50,297 bases of DNA from an uncultured bacterium (GTDB taxonomy: Bacteria > Cyanobacteriota > Vampirovibrionia > Gastranaerophilales > Gastranaerophilaceae). Location of the stretch: NCBI GenBank assembly GCA_902767275.1, contig CACXGY010000005.1, forward strand, positions 1 through 50,297. Reading direction: 5' to 3'. Below the pieces are notes generated by a model. That model ran no database searches. It was given only the letters and a program-made list of their open reading frames with translations, and was not told the origin of the DNA. Positions 43,696 to 50,297 of this stretch are shown here, one piece after another; positions within the stretch are counted from its first letter, which is position 1, and every line of letters starts with the position of its first letter. The position numbers and the translations under genes are program-made.

Positions 43696-44718
43696 CTAAT
43701 CCTCTAATAAAGAATTTATATCAATATCTATTTTTAGTTTCATAGCATATATATCCTTTCGATTAAAAGAGGATAATTTAACGGCATCTTTTTCGGTTGT
43801 AACAATTATTCCTTTTATACCGTCAATTTCAGATTTTTTGTATAAATGATGATCATCATACACTATTTTTTTAATAATTTCATATTTCGGTTCCAGAAAT
43901 TTAAAGAACTGAGAAGGCTGTCCTATTGCACAAAGTGCAGTAATCGCTTCTCCTGAGGCAAGCGGTTCTCCGGAAACAATGTTATAGATATAATCAGGAG
44001 TTGTATTACATACAACCGACTTGAGATTTAATTTTTTACTCATAATCTTTGCATATTTCTCTGCTCTTTTAGAATCTCCTCCTTTATTAACAATAATAAG
44101 TTTGTTTATTCTGTCGAAGGCCTCTTTACCTTCTCTTAAAGGTCCCGCAGGAAGAAGTTTTTCATTACCCAGTCCAAGTTCGGAATCAATCAATACAATG
44201 TCTAAATCTCTATATATTTTCCTGTGTTGAAAACCATCATCAAGAATAATAACGCTGCAACCCAATGTATCAACTGCATATCGTGCTGCTTTTACTCTGT
44301 CTTTGCAAGTTAAAACACAACACATCGGATTGTTAACAGCATGCCAGTATGCTTCATCTCCGGCATCATTCGCTTCATAATATATATTTACACCATCTGA
44401 AATCAAGTTAACTTTTTTGTTTGATAACTTACCGCCATAACCTCTTGTTATAACGGCAACCTTTTCATCATTATTGATAAAATGCTGTGTTAACCGTGCA
44501 ACAACGGGAGTTTTTCCTACCCCGCCCGTTGTAATATTACCAACAGATATCACTTTTGCATTTACTTTTTCTTGTTTTAAAATTCCTTTATCGTACAATT
44601 TGTTTCTTAAACCGGAGATTAGTCCGTAAAATATTGAAAGAAATTCTAATAAATCAACAAACAAACCTTTTGCATTTTTATCATAATGAAGTCTTGTTAT
44701 TTTAGTTTTAAAGTTCAT
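43696..44718 (-). CDS. lpxK: Tetraacyldisaccharide 4'-kinase
   Basis: This 340-aa inner-membrane-associated kinase adds the 4'-phosphate to lipid A disaccharide. The Walker-A motif is VGNITTGGVGKTPVVARLTQ (about 56-75). Further family segments are VITRGYGGK, DEAYWHAVNNP, VIILDDGFQHRK (the DDGFQH signature) and LPAGPLREG. The N-terminal hydrophobic helix anchors it. AAGGAAG lies upstream of ATG 44718. nth follows directly. Confidence 0.95.
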   Translation of the reverse strand: MNFKTKITRLHYDKNAKGLFVDLLEFLSIFYGLISGLRNKLYDKGILKQEKVNAKVISVGNITTGGVGKTPVVARLTQHFINNDEKVAVITRGYGGKLSNKKVNLISDGVNIYYEANDAGDEAYWHAVNNPMCCVLTCKDRVKAARYAVDTLGCSVIILDDGFQHRKIYRDLDIVLIDSELGLGNEKLLPAGPLREGKEAFDRINKLIIVNKGGDSKRAEKYAKIMSKKLNLKSVVCNTTPDYIYNIVSGEPLASGEAITALCAIGQPSQFFKFLEPKYEIIKKIVYDDHHLYKKSEIDGIKGIIVTTEKDAVKLSSFNRKDIYAMKLKIDIDINSLLED

Positions 44719-44835
44719 ATAATATACTTCCTTTTAAAATATATAGTAATATGATACAATAAAACACTTAAAATGTCTTAATGAAGTATACAAAAACATA
44801 AATTTTGTATATAATCATAATATAGGAGAGAAGAT

Positions 44836-45084
44836 ATGTTGCCATTAATAACGGAAGAACACTCATCTTTAGTATTTGCAGAAGCATTTCAGGATGTACG
44901 CATGTGGAGAAAGAATATGATTCACTATGTAAAAGAAGAAAATCCTGAAGTAAATACTTCAATTTTAGAGGCAGCAAAAAATACCGATTTAGATCCTAAG
45001 GCAGTTGCTTTGGGGGCTTATATGGTTTATCGCATGCTGGAATTAGCAAGCGATGAAGGCGAAGTCGATGTTGATTTAGATTAA
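44836..45084 (+). CDS. Unknown small acidic protein
   Basis: This 82-aa protein is not recognised. It is helical: residues 1-35 (HSSLVFAEAFQDVRMWRKNM) and 45-72 (ILEAAKNTDLDPKAVALGAY), with an acidic tail SDEGEVDVDLD. AGGAG precedes ATG 44836 at normal distance and a TATAAT lies at about 44811, so it is a well-formed single gene, divergent from lpxK. Its last 9 nt overlap the end of ruvC. No membrane or signal segment is present. Confidence 0.75.
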   Translation: MLPLITEEHSSLVFAEAFQDVRMWRKNMIHYVKEENPEVNTSILEAAKNTDLDPKAVALGAYMVYRMLELASDEGEVDVDLD

Positions 45085-45549
45085 TTTGTTTCTGGCATGA
45101 CAAATAGCAATTGCTATAGCATCAACAGTATCATCCAATTTTGGTAAGGTTTCGTTATTTAGATTATATTTTACCATTTGTTCAACTTCTTTTTTTGTTG
45201 CTCTGCCATAGCCTGTCAATACTTGTTTAACTTCTATCGGGGTATATTCAAAACTATCGATGTTTTTATTTTCAAGTGCCGTCAAAATTACTCCTCTTGC
45301 TTCTGCTACAGGAATAATGGTTTTTTGGTTTTTAAAAAAATATAATTTTTCTATTGCAGCACAATCCGGTTTATACTTTTCAATAATAATTGACATATCA
45401 TTAAATACTTCTAATAATCTTTCAGACGTTCGGGCATCTTTGGGTGTTTGGATAGAGCCTGAGCCTTCAAGTGTATATTTATCATTTTCATAATTTATAA
45501 GGGCATAGCCAACAATGGCAACTCCCGGATCAATACCTAAAATTCTCAT
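45076..45549 (-). CDS. ruvC: Holliday junction resolvase RuvC
   Basis: This 157-aa nuclease cuts Holliday junctions in recombination repair. Its acidic residues are visible: Asp7 (LGIDPGVAIVGYA), Glu67 (CAAIEKLYFFKNQKT) and the pair in KLDDTVDAIAIAICH. The segment VAEARGVILTAL is also conserved. ATG 45549 has no Shine-Dalgarno sequence and lies 6 nt after a TG-extended TATAAT. Confidence 0.95.
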   Translation of the reverse strand: MRILGIDPGVAIVGYALINYENDKYTLEGSGSIQTPKDARTSERLLEVFNDMSIIIEKYKPDCAAIEKLYFFKNQKTIIPVAEARGVILTALENKNIDSFEYTPIEVKQVLTGYGRATKKEVEQMVKYNLNNETLPKLDDTVDAIAIAICHARNKLI

Positions 45550-45555
45550 AAAATA

Positions 45556-45564
45556 ATTATAGCA
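45556..45564 (-). promoter_or_regulatory. Extended -10 box of ruvC, predicted leaderless start
   Basis: TGCTATAAT on the minus strand, then 6 nt, then ATG 45549. Confidence 0.68.
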
Positions 45565-45577
45565 TATATTATTAAAA

Positions 45578-45604
45578 CAAAAAAAAAGCTGACATCCGTC
45601 AGCT
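45578..45604 (-). terminator. Intrinsic terminator
   Basis: AGCTGAC (45587-45593) and GTCAGCT (45598-45604) with loop ATCC are followed on the minus strand by a T run; it ends the large TPR gene. Confidence 0.85.
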
Positions 45605-45626
45605 CCGTAATTTTCGTTGTTAATAT

Positions 45627-47276
45627 TTATTCAAATAATTCATAAAGCCGTGATTTAATGTCGTCTTCGCTTAGTTCATTCGTTAGTTTGTTAAGATTAA
45701 TAGACATCTGAAAATATTCAGCGGCTTTTGTCTTTTCGCCCAGAGCCTGATATGCTCTGCCGGCATTAAAATAGGCAAGGGTATAATTTGGATTTAAGTT
45801 AATCGCATTAATAAAATACCCGAGTGCCTCATTTGGAGTTCCCATACCGTCGAGGTAGACAACTCCGAGATTGTTTTGTGATATTTCGAAATTAGGGTTC
45901 AATTCAATAGACTTATGGAAAGATATAACTGATTCTTCAATATAATCTTTTTCCCATAAAGCCAAACCTGCTTTTGCGTATGCCATAAAGTTTTCAGGAT
46001 CTAACGTAATACCGTCACAATATGTTCGAATGGCTCTATCCAATTCTCCTTTAACCATTAATAAATCTCCTAATGATAATACGAGATCGTAATTTGTAGA
46101 ATCAAGAACCAAACCTGCTTGATATGTTGCTTCTGCGGCATCAAAATTTCCTTTAACTTCGCCATACACTGCACCTAATGCATGGCATACAATTGATGTC
46201 CATTTTGCATCAGGGTTTAATTTTATTGCTCGTTGATAGTATTCTATAGCATCATCATATAATTCCGCACGTACAAATGCATATGCAAGTGAGTTGTTAA
46301 AATACGGATTATCTTCGTTGTATCTTAGTGCTAATTTGAATGCGGCAATTGAATTTAGTTTATCGTCTTTTCTTAAATATAAGTGACCCAGTTCATAATA
46401 AATTTTATCGTTATCTATATTGAATTCAAGTAATTTGTTATAATAATCAATTGCTTCGTCTATCTTATCAGGGAAAGATGTCTGGATTAATGTTGCTAAT
46501 TTAAGTAAAATTTCTCTATTATCAGGTGTTACTTTTAGTGCTTTTTTATAACATTCCAAGCCGGATAATAAATCTTGCTGCGACATAGACAAATCGCCCA
46601 TTTTTTTATAAAAAATATCGCCGTGTTCTGTCTTTGACATGCCTTCGGAATATGCTTTAAAGGCAGATGTGTACATTTTTGCTTTTTCGAAGGTTTCGCC
46701 TAATGTCTTATAAGAAAATACCGAAAAACTATCGGAAATTGTTTCAATCATCATTTTTATAACTGATTTGTCACATAAAAGAAGAACGCTTCCTGATAAT
46801 AAATAGTAAAGATATTTAACCATTCTGGAAACGGATGCACCTTCTATATTCATTTCACGTTGGATAAGTTTTGATAAAAATAATCTTGGTCTTGCAGTAT
46901 TTGACAGTCCGGATTTAATAGCACATATAAATTCTTGTTGTGCAGACTTATAATCCTCTGACATGGAAAGAAAATATCCTGCGTAAATATGTGCATTAAT
47001 ATTGTCAGGTTCCAGTGTTACAGCCATTTTGCATTGCTCTATTGCTGATTCAATTGTTATTTCCCCTTTTTCAAACATTAAACTTGCAAGTCTATAATAT
47101 GGTTCTGCAACGGTAGAATTAGATTTTATTGCTTCAACATAATATTCAATAGCACGTTCTAAATCTTCGTATTGCTGCTTAATGATATATCTCTGATGTG
47201 CATTTCTTGCCATCTCTAGCGGCGAAAGTATTGCACCGGAGGTGTTGTTAAGGGGTAATATTGCTTGTTCTGACAT
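45627..47276 (-). CDS. Large TPR-repeat protein
   Basis: This 549-aa protein has TPR arrays at about 30-130 and 215-540, for example YYRLASLMFEKGEITIESAI and NNLGVVYLDGMGTPNEALGY. The intervening part (135-210) is a hydrophobic helical segment (YYLLSGSVLLLCDKSVIKMM) that breaks the array. It has no signal peptide. It resembles bacterial O-GlcNAc-transferase-like TPR regions but has no catalytic domain. GGAG lies 8 nt before ATG 47276. It is likely a scaffold; partner unknown. Confidence 0.8.
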   Translation of the reverse strand: MSEQAILPLNNTSGAILSPLEMARNAHQRYIIKQQYEDLERAIEYYVEAIKSNSTVAEPYYRLASLMFEKGEITIESAIEQCKMAVTLEPDNINAHIYAGYFLSMSEDYKSAQQEFICAIKSGLSNTARPRLFLSKLIQREMNIEGASVSRMVKYLYYLLSGSVLLLCDKSVIKMMIETISDSFSVFSYKTLGETFEKAKMYTSAFKAYSEGMSKTEHGDIFYKKMGDLSMSQQDLLSGLECYKKALKVTPDNREILLKLATLIQTSFPDKIDEAIDYYNKLLEFNIDNDKIYYELGHLYLRKDDKLNSIAAFKLALRYNEDNPYFNNSLAYAFVRAELYDDAIEYYQRAIKLNPDAKWTSIVCHALGAVYGEVKGNFDAAEATYQAGLVLDSTNYDLVLSLGDLLMVKGELDRAIRTYCDGITLDPENFMAYAKAGLALWEKDYIEESVISFHKSIELNPNFEISQNNLGVVYLDGMGTPNEALGYFINAINLNPNYTLAYFNAGRAYQALGEKTKAAEYFQMSINLNKLTNELSEDDIKSRLYELFE

Positions 47277-47387
47277 TTAATAACTCCAACAGGAATATTA
47301 ACTATATTAGGGTTGACGATTGAAAAATTTTATTCTTTAACAAAAAATAACTAAAATCATTCAAATAGTTTAAATTTAAATTTGAAT

Positions 47388-47396
47388 TGATATAAT
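47388..47396 (+). promoter_or_regulatory. Extended -10 box of the patatin gene, predicted leaderless start
   Basis: TGATATAAT, then 6 nt, then ATG 47403. No ribosome site. Confidence 0.66.
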
Positions 47397-47402
47397 ATAG
47401 GC

Positions 47403-48599
47403 ATGGTAATGCAAGGTTCATATACATGTATATTTGGCGGCGGTGCTATAAGAGGGTTAGCATATATTGGTGCGATAAAAGCAATGCGTGAATTGGGAAT
47501 AAATGTCAAAACCTATGTCGGTTCTTCTGTCGGTTCTATTATTGCGGCTTTACTTGCTGTGGGATATAATACGGATGAATTAAAAGAGTTGCTCATGCAA
47601 GTCACGTTTGAACTGTTCAAAGATATACATTTCGGAATAAGTAAAGAGTTTGCAATAAGCAAAGGAAATGTTTTCACTGAATGGGTACGGGATGCAATTG
47701 AAAAAAAGTTTTACGGGTCTGATTATAAAAAAGGTGAAAATAATCCCGTCAGGTTTAGAGATTTATCAAAAAACTTGATAGTATTAACAACGGATTTGAA
47801 TACATTTCTTCCAAATGAATTTTCTACTTTTGAAACTCCTGACTTTGAAGTCGCATCGGCTGTAAGAATTTCTTGTAGTATGCCGGGATTGATGACTCCT
47901 GTTGAAATTGATAATAAACGTTTAGTCGACGGAGATTTATTAAAAGGGATTCCTCTATGGAAGTTATCTGAAAATATTAATGTTCCGGAATGCAGAGTCC
48001 TTGAATTTAGGCTTGAAGGTGAAAACGTTACTAACGATAATAATACGTTCAAATTTTTAAATTCAATATACAGTTGTATGACATCTGCTTCTACTGATTT
48101 TATAATTGACGTATTTGGTGAAAATGACAAATATGACTATGTAAAAATAACAACAGGCGACGTTGTTGTTATAGATTTTAATTTATCTCAAGAAGGGCGT
48201 AATAATCTTATAGAGAGCGGCTACAAAGATTCAATGGAATATTTAACGAAAAAATGCGTATCTAAAAAAATAAGGATTTCAAATTATTATAAACGAATTT
48301 TATTGCATATTGAAAAACTTATAAGAACTTTAAAATATAATGAAGTTAAACAATCAAAAGATATTTTAAAAGATTTGTTTTTGTTTTTATCAGATGCATA
48401 CAAATATATAGATAGTGATATATTTGAAAGCATTTGGACATTAAAAAATGATATTCTGTCTGCTCCGATAAAAAAATCTTGGTTTAAAGATATTAAATTT
48501 CAAGATAGAATGAAACTTGTTAATTCCGCTGAAATTATTAAAAAAGTAATCAGTATAAAGCAATCGGAACTAATAGATTATATAGAAACAGTCGAATAA
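47403..48599 (+). CDS. Patatin-like phospholipase
   Basis: This 398-aa lipid acyl hydrolase has the oxyanion motif FGGGAIRG (11-18), the nucleophile elbow GSSVGS (Ser42) and the catalytic Asp176 in VDGDLLKGIP, giving a complete Ser-Asp dyad. The patatin domain covers about 5-220; the remaining 180 residues are helical and Lys-rich and match no known domain. There is no signal peptide, so it acts on the cytoplasmic face or is secreted by a specialised system, as with other bacterial patatins. The substrate is unknown. Confidence 0.9.
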   Translation: MVMQGSYTCIFGGGAIRGLAYIGAIKAMRELGINVKTYVGSSVGSIIAALLAVGYNTDELKELLMQVTFELFKDIHFGISKEFAISKGNVFTEWVRDAIEKKFYGSDYKKGENNPVRFRDLSKNLIVLTTDLNTFLPNEFSTFETPDFEVASAVRISCSMPGLMTPVEIDNKRLVDGDLLKGIPLWKLSENINVPECRVLEFRLEGENVTNDNNTFKFLNSIYSCMTSASTDFIIDVFGENDKYDYVKITTGDVVVIDFNLSQEGRNNLIESGYKDSMEYLTKKCVSKKIRISNYYKRILLHIEKLIRTLKYNEVKQSKDILKDLFLFLSDAYKYIDSDIFESIWTLKNDILSAPIKKSWFKDIKFQDRMKLVNSAEIIKKVISIKQSELIDYIETVE

Positions 48600-48625
48600 C
48601 ATATTGAATTACGTTTAATTAGCGT

Positions 48626-49963
48626 TTAATGTTTTACAATAACTCGACTTTCTAAAAATTTATTTAATGTTTCAATTGCTCTGTCAGATAAAATTTTATT
48701 TTTTTCTTTTTTATTTTTTCTGATTTTTTTAGGAATATCGATTTCTTTTACTATTGCCCAATTAGAATTTATTGGTTGAAAATGTTTTTGTTTTGGTTCG
48801 GTAATATAATGAGTCAACGCACCCAGCATAGTTTCAGGGGGTAAATATAATAAGGCTTCATCTCTAACATATCGAGCCATATTAATTCCTGCAAGAAGTC
48901 CTGTCGCTATAGATTCTGTGTAACCCTCTGTTCCTGTTATTTGACCGGCAAAGAAAAGACCTTTGCGTGTTCGGCTTTCTAAAGTAGGATTAAGTATTTC
49001 AGGCGAATTTATAAAAGTATTTCTGTGCATAACACCATATCGCATAATATTTACCCCTTCTAATCCGGGTATAAGCGACAATAGTTCTTTTTGAGCACTC
49101 CATTTTAAGTTTGTTTGAAACCCTACAAGATTATAAAGTGTTTTTGCAGAATTATCTTGTCTTAATTGGACAACTGCGTAGTTTATTTCATCAGTTCTTT
49201 TATCAACGAGTCCGACAGGTTTCATTGGTCCGAATCTTAAAGTATCAACCCCACGAGATGCCATAACCTCTATTGGCATACAACCTTCAAAAACTTTTGC
49301 ATCTTTTTCAAATTCTTTTAATTCAATACGAGGTGCATTTATCAGATAATCATAAAACTTCTCGTACTGTTCTTTATTCATAGGACAGTTTATATAAGAT
49401 GCTTCACCTTTATTGTAGCGGCTCGCATAGAAAGCAATATCGAAATTAATACTGTCTTTTTCTACAATAGGAGCAATCGCATCAAAAAAATGCAGATGTT
49501 CCGCCTTTGTAAATTCTTTTATTGAATTAGCGAAACTATCACTTGTCAAAGGCCCTGATGCAATAATAACATTCCCGTCAGGAATTTCTGTAACTTCTTC
49601 ATTTATAACAGTAATCTTATCATTAGATTTAATCTTTTCTGTTACGGTTTTAGAGAATAATTCTCGGTCGATAGCAAGTGCATTTCCTGCGGGAACAGAA
49701 CACTCATAAGCAATTTTTATGAGTTCTCCGCCCATTATTTCCATCTCTTTTTTCAGCAAACCGCTCGCATTAGTAGTATCTGAAGAACCCAAAGAATTTG
49801 AGCAGACAAACTCTGCAAAATCAGAAGTCACATGTGCTCCTGTAGTTTTTTTAGGACGCATCTCATAAAGTTCAACATCTATTCCACGTTTTGCCAGTTG
49901 CAGAGCTGCCTCTGAACCGGCCAGTCCGCCGCCTATTATTTTTATCTTTGATTTATCTTGCAT
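48626..49963 (-). CDS. trmFO: TrmFO, folate/FAD-dependent tRNA (uracil-54-C5)-methyltransferase
   Basis: This 445-aa enzyme makes ribothymidine at tRNA position 54 using methylene-THF. It has the FAD motif IIGGGLAGSEAALQLAKRG (about 9-27), FVCSNSLGSSDTTNASGLLK and EGCMPIEVMASRG, which contain the two functional Cys residues, plus GQITGTEGYTESIATGLLAG near the C-terminus. The TrmFO type is found in Gram-positives, cyanobacteria and relatives instead of SAM-dependent TrmA. ATG 49963 is 6 nt after TATAAT and has no Shine-Dalgarno sequence. Confidence 0.95.
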   Translation of the reverse strand: MQDKSKIKIIGGGLAGSEAALQLAKRGIDVELYEMRPKKTTGAHVTSDFAEFVCSNSLGSSDTTNASGLLKKEMEIMGGELIKIAYECSVPAGNALAIDRELFSKTVTEKIKSNDKITVINEEVTEIPDGNVIIASGPLTSDSFANSIKEFTKAEHLHFFDAIAPIVEKDSINFDIAFYASRYNKGEASYINCPMNKEQYEKFYDYLINAPRIELKEFEKDAKVFEGCMPIEVMASRGVDTLRFGPMKPVGLVDKRTDEINYAVVQLRQDNSAKTLYNLVGFQTNLKWSAQKELLSLIPGLEGVNIMRYGVMHRNTFINSPEILNPTLESRTRKGLFFAGQITGTEGYTESIATGLLAGINMARYVRDEALLYLPPETMLGALTHYITEPKQKHFQPINSNWAIVKEIDIPKKIRKNKKEKNKILSDRAIETLNKFLESRVIVKH

Positions 49964-49969
49964 ATATAT

Positions 49970-49975
49970 ATTATA
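49970..49975 (-). promoter_or_regulatory. -10 box of trmFO, predicted leaderless start
   Basis: TATAAT on the minus strand, 6 nt, then ATG 49963. Confidence 0.6.
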
Positions 49976-50056
49976 AATTGAAAACAGGAGAATTGAAAAT
50001 TATTAAATAGCAGTAGTGTCAAAATTTCGCACCAATTTATCAAATCAGTAACCCAT

Positions 50057-50170
50057 CCTCAGTCCTTCCCTTGTCAAGGGAAGGAAGTCGTATATTCCCT
50101 GCCCTTAGCAAGGGAAGGGTTAGGGTAGGGTTGCCGATAAATAAGTATCGGTAGACTAAAGTCTACCCTA
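50057..50170. repeat. Intergenic repeat, copy B
   Basis: The reverse complement shares ATACTTATTTAT, CGGCAACCCT, CCCTTCCCTTGCTAAGGGCA and TTGACAAGGGAAGGA in the same order with copy A at 22957-23090. It contains a palindrome GGTAGACT-AA-AGTCTACC (50150-50167) next to the shared part. No open frame is present. Confidence 0.72.
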
Positions 50171-50216
50171 CCTACTTATTATCGTTATTGCACATAATAA
50201 ATATTATGGATATATA

Positions 50217-50240
50217 TTTAATTTAATTTAATTTAATTTA
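50217..50240. repeat. TTTAA short tandem repeat
   Basis: About four and a half copies of a 5-bp AT-only unit in the non-coding end of the window. Confidence 0.75.
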
Positions 50241-50258
50241 AAAAAAATATTTATGTAC

Positions 50259-50297
50259 TTTTCTTTTCTTTATATTGCGACGGTAAAGAAAAGAAAA
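50259..50297. repeat. Perfect 14-bp inverted repeat at the window end
   Basis: TTTTCTTTTCTTTA (50259-50272) and TAAAGAAAAGAAAA (50284-50297) are exact complements around TATTGCGACGG. It could be a terminator of a gene beyond the edge or part of another intergenic repeat. Confidence 0.7.

Noticed and set aside
44768-44977. 69-codon minus-strand frame opposite the small acidic protein
   Set aside because: It is the antisense shadow of 44836-45084, which has its own promoter and ribosome site.
1-50297. Search for tRNA, rRNA, riboswitch, complete IS or prophage genes
   Set aside because: No T-loop GTTCGAATC-like core, rRNA-like stretch, transposase or structural phage gene was found by eye; short or divergent ones could be missed.

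Overview
The window is AT-rich DNA from a diderm (two-membrane) bacterium. Lipid A/Kdo genes (lpxA, lpxK, a kdsC-type phosphatase), an outer-membrane barrel protein ending in Phe, fabI and a lipid-linked glycosylation cassette show the cell type. Several family-like traits suggest a gut Melainabacterium (Candidatus Gastranaerophilales, the non-photosynthetic sister group of Cyanobacteria): a short N-terminal 'NxxFKG' tag on two unknown proteins, a decayed gene beginning MGLSSSQARLL, and many TPR, LysM and protease proteins of unknown role. This placement is inference from protein style, not from a marker gene. No rRNA, tRNA, CRISPR array, phage or complete insertion sequence was found.

Layout. 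1-4.7 kb: start of a class III aminotransferase, then gtrA, a GT2 glycosyltransferase, a YdjC/ChbG deacetylase and a GT39 glycosyltransferase on alternating strands, followed by a MarR regulator. Two near-identical 33-bp elements with a 20-bp palindrome bracket this cassette. 4.7-10.9 kb: an SLT-like murein hydrolase, argS, a fused homocysteine methyltransferase/methylene-THF reductase and an HPP-like membrane protein. 10.9-17.7 kb: a LysM protein with a 12-unit KPQA repeat, a CHASE2-GGDEF diguanylate cyclase, a 51-aa protein, YjbQ, a small matrixin-like zincin, a coiled-coil protein and a coupled pair of unknown membrane-associated proteins. 18-21.8 kb: kdsC, TPR and lysC operon, then a secreted protein. 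22-32.9 kb: an HEFRH protein, proA, an acetolactate-synthase-type enzyme, a calpain-like protease, an SDR, two small unknowns, and the ppiC, pepP, trmH operon. 33-39.8 kb: secreted TPR protein, pgi, secreted protein, trxB, fabI, an outer-membrane protein and rnhA. 39.9-42.1 kb: a decayed gene, coaX, a 58-aa protein and a long non-coding stretch with a probable structured RNA. 42.1-50.3 kb: lpxA, lpxK-nth, a small acidic protein, ruvC, a large TPR protein, a patatin, trmFO and an intergenic repeat copy.

The most striking pattern is promoter architecture. At least ten genes have a near-consensus, often TG-extended, -10 box exactly 6 or 7 nt before the start codon and no Shine-Dalgarno sequence, which predicts leaderless mRNAs. 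Other genes have good AGGAGG-like sites. The second pattern is the MarR gene with two matching palindromes at the cassette edges, which looks like a small regulon for envelope sugar modification.
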